Shown here: piece by piece, positions 59,540-64,000 of the stretch
How the letters are laid out: every line of letters begins with the position of its first letter
Numbering within the stretch: position 1 is the first letter of the stretch
Assembly: GCA_009741485.1 (NCBI GenBank)
Contig: CM019219.1
Coordinates: 7,507,081 to 7,571,080, forward strand
Reading direction: 5' to 3'
DNA from: Malurus cyaneus samueli
Lineage: Eukaryota > Chordata > Aves > Passeriformes > Maluridae
DNA: 64,000 nucleotides
Notes under the pieces: generated by a model
What the model saw: the letters and a program-made list of their open reading frames with translations, nothing else
Databases searched by the model: none
Told to the model about the DNA's origin: nothing
Position numbers and translations under genes: made by a program

Positions 59540-59864
59540 AAGGTCTTCAAGTACCTACATGGGGAAGAGGTTTCTGATGGAAGAAGGGTCTTTAATCTAG
59601 CAGAAAAAGGCATAATGAGATCCAGTGATTGAAAGCTGAAGTTAGACAAATTCAAACTATCTTATCTGGGAACTTGGTAGATTCCCCATCACTTTTGAAG
59701 TCTTTAAGAAGATATCCAGTCTTGATGTAAAAGATATGCTCTAGATCAAACAGAAGTTATGGGTTTGATGCGAAAATTATTGGGTGAGGTTCTGCAGTCT
59801 GTGTTATGCAGGAGGTCAGGCAAGGGAATCATAATAGTCCCTTCTGGCTTTAAAATCTGTGAAG
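59540..59864 (+). mobile_element. Old CR1 LINE fragment (turtle/crocodilian-type 3' end)
   Basis: The sequence follows a CR1 3' region that is abundant in turtles and crocodilians. In order I see AAGGTCTTCAAGTACCTACA, TTTAATCTAGCAGAAAAAGG, CATAATGAGATCCAGTG, GCTGAAGTTAGACAAATTCA, GATTCCCCATCACTTTTGAAG, AAAAGATATGCTCTAGATCA, CTGTGTTATGCAGGAGGTCA, ATCATAATAGTCCCTTCTGG and CTTTAAAATCTGTGAA. It lacks the younger bird CR1 strings seen at 9066-9238. It is 5'-truncated, with an internal shortening around 59655-59670, and is non-coding. The CR1 reverse transcriptase acts through this 3' region, so 3'-only copies are the rule. Confidence 0.9.
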
Positions 59865-59999
59865 CCCAAACACGACTTCAATAAGGAAAAAGCAAGCCAC
59901 CCTGACGACCTCTTCTGCCCACAGAACTTTAATTTTGGAAACAGAAGCTGGTTAAAGCAGTTCATCAGCCTTACCTGGACTCTGCTTGGCAGACTATTC

Positions 60000-60310
60000 G
60001 TAACACCTCGGGTTCTTTCAAAGAAAGAAATTTAAAAACAGTCTAGTTTCTCTTTAATAAAAGTAGCTGGAAAGCGCTGACTGGTTTCTCAACCAGCTAT
60101 TTCTGCTATTTCTTTTCCAACTATAACAAATTTATTTTAAATTTTCACAGCAAGCCTTTTATGTTGTTTGTCATAATTATCAACATCTATTTATTAGATA
60201 CTCTTTTTAACATGTGCCTGCAAATGAAAAGGAATTGAACAAATTAGGCAAGATTCCTACATTTAATAGCATTTATAGAGCTGCTAAATTGGGAATAAAC
60301 AATGTCTTAC
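60000..60310. promoter_or_regulatory. Candidate conserved AT-rich element
   Basis: Dense AT-rich sequence carries forkhead-, SOX- and homeodomain-like cores (TTGTTTGTCATAATTATC, AATAAACAATG). CpGs near 60000 and 60075 survive. No repeat or coding explanation was found. The call rests on texture alone. Confidence 0.22.
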
Positions 60311-62908
60311 AATCATATTTTTTTTATTGTTTTTCTTCTATGTAGCTAAGTTAGTAAGTAGCTTTCAAATCGAGTCCCAACAACACCAGCTTTCACAGTT
60401 TTGTCTTGAGTCCTGGATAATTTTCCTTAAATTGTCAGCTCCAGGAGTCATGTGAATACATGAAAATCTTAACATTTCTTTTTTGTAAAAAAAAACATTC
60501 ACTGTGGTTGCCAGTAAAGTTGGAAAATATGATACTCACTCCTCAAAAGACCTAAGCAAAGAATGAAGCAAATAAACACCTCCATTTCTTTTTTTCATCT
60601 TATAATTGTACTGCAAATCTCCTGATTCTGAAATTTAAACTTTTGTGGTTGGCACTTCCCAGGTATACTGAGACTTGACTTCTCCCATGGGGAAGGGAAA
60701 TCTGGCTGGGGTAGAAAGAGCCACCTCAGTTCAACTGACCAGGCTTAAAAATCCTTATTTTTCATAAATAAACAACATACAAGAAAAATCAAAGACCTGA
60801 ACACAAGATGAACCCTTGGAGAAGCTGATGCTTGGTCCAGACCAGGGTCTGGTGTGGTTTCTCCGCCAGCACCTTTTCCTCTGGTTGGGTTTGGAGGGTG
60901 GCCACTCCACTGGCCATTTGGGCTGTGATGACCATTTGGGTGAGGATGCTGCACCACACATCACAGCCCTGCCCCATTCCTGCCCCATTCCTGCACTGGT
61001 GGTCTTCAGGAGGCTGAACCCGGTTTTCTGTGACACAAAGTGATTTACTGACGTGGGGCTGCTGCCATGCCCCGTGCAGGGTTTGGACAGGGTTCAGTCC
61101 ATTATCCCTGTGTGTGTGCAGGACATGCCCACAAATTCCTGGGAGCCATCACTCTCTGGGAAGGGGTCTGTGGGAAACAGAAGAGGCTGTAGGTTGCAGG
61201 AGAGGGTGTCAGTGGGACTGTCCCCACATCAGGGCTGCAGATGCTGTCACAAGTTTTAGGCTGTCAGATTTTTGAAGGGTAACAGGGTAAATCAGCAGCA
61301 AGGAGGGCAAAAACTCGGGGCTTAAATGCCTTCAATGGCCATGTGAACCTGCTCACACTGGCAGCAGCAGGGCCCCCAAATGGGCTGTGGTGCAGCCCAC
61401 ATGTGAAAAATGGCAATAAATGTAAAACCCTCTTTAAAAATCTCCAGTCCTTAAAGAGGCGCGGACACCCCGCCAGCTCTCCAGCTCTTTGCTGTTGTCA
61501 TCTCACTCCAAACTGTCACAAGATGTCAGTGTTTTCAGATACTCCTGCTATGGCTGAGCAAACAGCCTCTCCACACTGCCTGGCTGCCTTTCAATGGCAT
61601 AAAATTCATCCATAAAATTGAGCCATAAGGTTCTCAGCAGAGCGGCAATGCCGCAAAGGAACTTGGCCTGGGGACCGCATCCGCCTCTGACAGCAGGATC
61701 ATGGTGCAGCTGCAGTTTGTCCCTGTCCCTGGGGTAGCTGAAAGGCACCTGGGTGCCCAAAATGAGGTGGGTGATGCTTATTAGGAGCTTGGGGTTGTCA
61801 CAGAAATCCTCAGAGCTTAAATGCAGCAGAGTGAGCACAGAGGAGGAAAGGTGGCAAAGAGCAAGAAACTTTGTCCTTGTGTGTAGTTTGATATGTGCTA
61901 TAGGGCTGCCCTTTTGGGAGGGTCCTGGGGACTCAGAGACAGGTCACACTCCTGTCACAGTGTCCCCATGCTGGCAGTGTGACAGACAGAGGGACACTGC
62001 TCTCTCAACTCCATCGCTCCTGTCAGGAATGATGCAATGAGCAGAAAAGAAGCAGGTTGGAAAGGAATTGGCTGAGATTGCTAATGGGCAATTATTTAGC
62101 AAGATGGTGCTCGGGCAGGTCTCAGGGCTAATAGCTTGGGGTTAATTCTGCCCTGGTCTTGAACCAGATTTTTTTCCTTCCCCTTGAAAAATTCTTTTGG
62201 AGTGTTCTGGGATGAGAAGTTTGTTTATCTGGTAAATTCTTTAATTCCAGGTTTCCCTGAACAAAACACCAGTCACGATGTCCTCTGGTGGGTAGTTCAG
62301 TATCTTGCCTATTGGCATTTTCCAAGTTCCTTTTACATCCAAAGACCTCAATCCAGACCCATCTTCACCCATATGTACATAAAAGGATTTTCAGGGACCC
62401 AGGGTCATCCACTCTTCCCAGAAAATATAGGAAATGCAATTTCTTATCTGCTGCTGACCCTGCTGCTCTCTCATATGGGAGTTGTAAAAAATAGTGAAGG
62501 TTTGTGTTGTGAGCCCCGGGCCTTATCCTCCCAGTGACCTATTATTCCTACCAATGTTAAAAGTACACCTATAGAGTTTAAGAGGAGCACCTTAACATGA
62601 AAGGCATCTACAATTACAGTGTGCCTATATAATCAAGGCATGGGTTATAAAATCAATGTGGGATCCTACTTTGGAAGCTTTGAATTACCCTTTTAAGAAA
62701 TCACTCATTGCCATCATCTAAATCAGAATATTCTATTAGACAACAGACAGACCCCACCAGCTGGAGAGCACTAAGGTCCCCTTGTGTTAGGGGACATCAC
62801 CAGACCTTCCTGGCAGTTTTCAGTGATCCCTGCAATAGGATGAGTGGTGCTGTATAAGAATTTTTTTCCATCTCCTTTGTGGGAGTTTTGTTCTTTTCAA
62901 GAGTTCAG
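60311..62908. other. Non-coding, nothing recognised
   Basis: At 60745-61275 frames overlap on both strands without any recognisable domain. A short direct repeat of CCTGCCCCATT lies near 60968-60990. The longest frame (62184-62537, plus, 117 codons) is unrecognised. Confidence 0.45.
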
Positions 62909-63003
62909 TTTGGTTTTTTTTTGTTTGCTTGTTTGTTTTTTTGGGTTTTTTTTTTGGTTGTTTTTTTTTTGGTTTTTTTTTTGGTTGTTTTTTTTTTTTT
63001 TTT
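62909..63003 (+). repeat. T-rich GGTT low-complexity tract
   Basis: About 95 bp is almost only T with regularly spaced G doublets or triplets (three or four T8-10 blocks separated by GG or GGTTG). It produces spurious Phe/Val-rich frames on the plus strand and Lys/Thr-rich frames on the minus strand. Confidence 0.9.
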
Positions 63004-63189
63004 AGATAGGGCTGCCTGTGAAGCCATGAAATTCAGCATAATTTCAGATGGGGGTGTGTTACAGGGGAGAAAAACACCTGGTCCCACTGCACAGAAAACT
63101 CCCAGGAAAAATGAAAATGTTCTAGTAATGTTTGCAGCTCAAGCACATCCATTTGAGTGGAGCCCTTTGTGTTAATACCAAGGTGTTTA

Positions 63190-64000
63190 TTTCAGAGGGA
63201 TGCTCTAGGTAGGCTCTCTCTGTATGAGACAGCTGATTTATGCCGTGATTGTTTGCCACCAGCGGTCCTGCTGCCTCGCAAGCCACACCCTTTGCTGCCA
63301 TCCCGAGGTTTGGATTTGATTTCCCTCGAGAAAGAAGCTTGTGTTCACATTCCCGTCCACCTGTGTTGCCTCAATGCAGCATTGTATGTTTCCGGCTTTT
63401 TTTACCCTCCCCTCCCCACCCCTGTGAATTTGCTCTCATTGAGTGGCCTGAAGAAAAATAAAAATAAAAAAAAAAAGCCCACCTCCTACTAAGAGGACTA
63501 AGACCTGGGGAGCCAGCGAAGAGGAGAGGCCGTTGCCTCTAAAGTTCAGAAATGAAAAAAAATGACTTGTTCTTTTGAGCTTGCTGTTCCCTGATGTGAC
63601 ACTGTGATCAGTATCAAATGCTTGGTGGCAAGGATTTTTGTCAAGTTTTCCCAGCTAAAATAGATTTAACCTACCAGTTGCTCTTTGTGGGTTTAACAAT
63701 GTGTGTGACAATAAAGGGCTGCTGCCGCTGCATTGTTAATACATGAATAGTCCCGGCTCTGTATTTACTATTGTGCACTGCAGATTTCCAGGAAGGAGTG
63801 TTTGGCTCTGGCTATTGATACGTGTCCTGTTTTGCAGAAGGAGCTGAATCAGCCCCTCGGTGATTAGTTAATATGAAGGGGCAGTTAGGATTTAATTGAA
63901 ATTAAGGAAAGCACCCCATTGCCTTTGAACTGCTCTCTGGGCTTTCTGCCCTGCTCAGGGGGTGTGCCCGGGTTTCACACTTTGCTGTCGCTGCCTCTGC
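63190..64000. promoter_or_regulatory. Candidate conserved element(s) at window end
   Basis: Two motif-rich parts are separated by an A-rich run at 63455-63476. The first (about 63220-63400) keeps CpGs such as ATGCCGTG, CAGCGGTC and CCTCGAG. The second (about 63690-63920) has SOX-like ACAATAAAG and CATTGTTAAT plus TTAGTTAATATG and TTTAATTGAAATTAAG homeodomain cores. It may continue beyond the window. No coding frame is convincing. Confidence 0.28.
63455..63476 (+). repeat. A-rich tract
   Basis: A-runs interrupted by T, ending in a run of eleven A. Simple repeat only. Confidence 0.8.

Noticed and set aside
59976..60016. 40-nt segment on the minus strand between AAAG and a CAG-GTAAGG donor
   Set aside because: The donor is good but the acceptor tract is interrupted by GAAAG, two phases are uninformative and no partner exon is seen.
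62879..63175. 98-codon plus and 60-codon minus frames rich in Phe/Val or Lys/Thr
   Set aside because: Both are translations of the G/T low-complexity tract at 62909-63003.
1..64000. CRISPR arrays, rRNA, operons and phage or IS elements
   Set aside because: No regularly spaced identical repeats, no rRNA-like sequence and no dense co-directional ORFs. The window is vertebrate.

Overview
The window reads as vertebrate, and specifically bird-like, non-coding DNA, most likely a gene-poor regulatory desert. Three interspersed repeats are recognisable fragments of the CR1 LINE family, which dominates bird and reptile genomes. One of them is an old type that I also know from turtles and crocodilians. 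Two weaker matches look like relics of MIR, an ancient tRNA-derived SINE. I see no Alu, L1, B1/B2 or recognisable retroviral sequence, and no bacterial-style gene organisation. Open reading frames are short, overlap on both strands and resemble no protein family I know. A bird is inferred; I cannot name the species.

Layout. 1-480: AT-rich block with homeodomain-type motifs, possibly a conserved enhancer cut by the window edge. 1.7 and 9.5 kb, minus strand: two pieces that together look like the start of a secreted-protein gene (a signal-peptide exon with a GTGAGT donor, then a 37-nt exon with good splice sites). 4.0 kb: a 7-bp/28-bp minisatellite. 9.1 kb: CR1. 14.0 kb: 21-N assembly gap. 25.2 kb: CR1, antisense. 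28.4-29.1 kb: the only CpG island, followed by an AT-rich block. 35.8 kb: MIR-like. 37.4-38.1 kb: possible terminal exon and AT-rich block. 40.2 kb: possible 101-nt exon, plus strand. 42-47 kb: motif-rich blocks, a TA repeat and a perfect hairpin. 53.8-54.0 kb: a 94-bp duplication with an N at the join. 55.2 kb: MIR-like. 55.9-56.2 kb: a 21-bp minisatellite that holds long spurious ORFs open on both strands. 59.5-59.9 kb: old CR1. 62.9 kb: G/T low-complexity tract. 63.2-64.0 kb: a further possible regulatory block.

How it may fit together (inference). If the minus-strand signal-peptide exon is real, the gene runs leftwards out of the window, and the remaining roughly 54 kb is its upstream or first-intron regulatory territory. 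The CpG island about 19 kb upstream is a possible promoter. The scarcity of transposons and the number of octamer motifs suit a developmental regulatory domain. I found no complete protein-coding gene, RNA gene, CRISPR array or convincing new system. Conservation, the decisive evidence for most of these calls, cannot be measured from one sequence.
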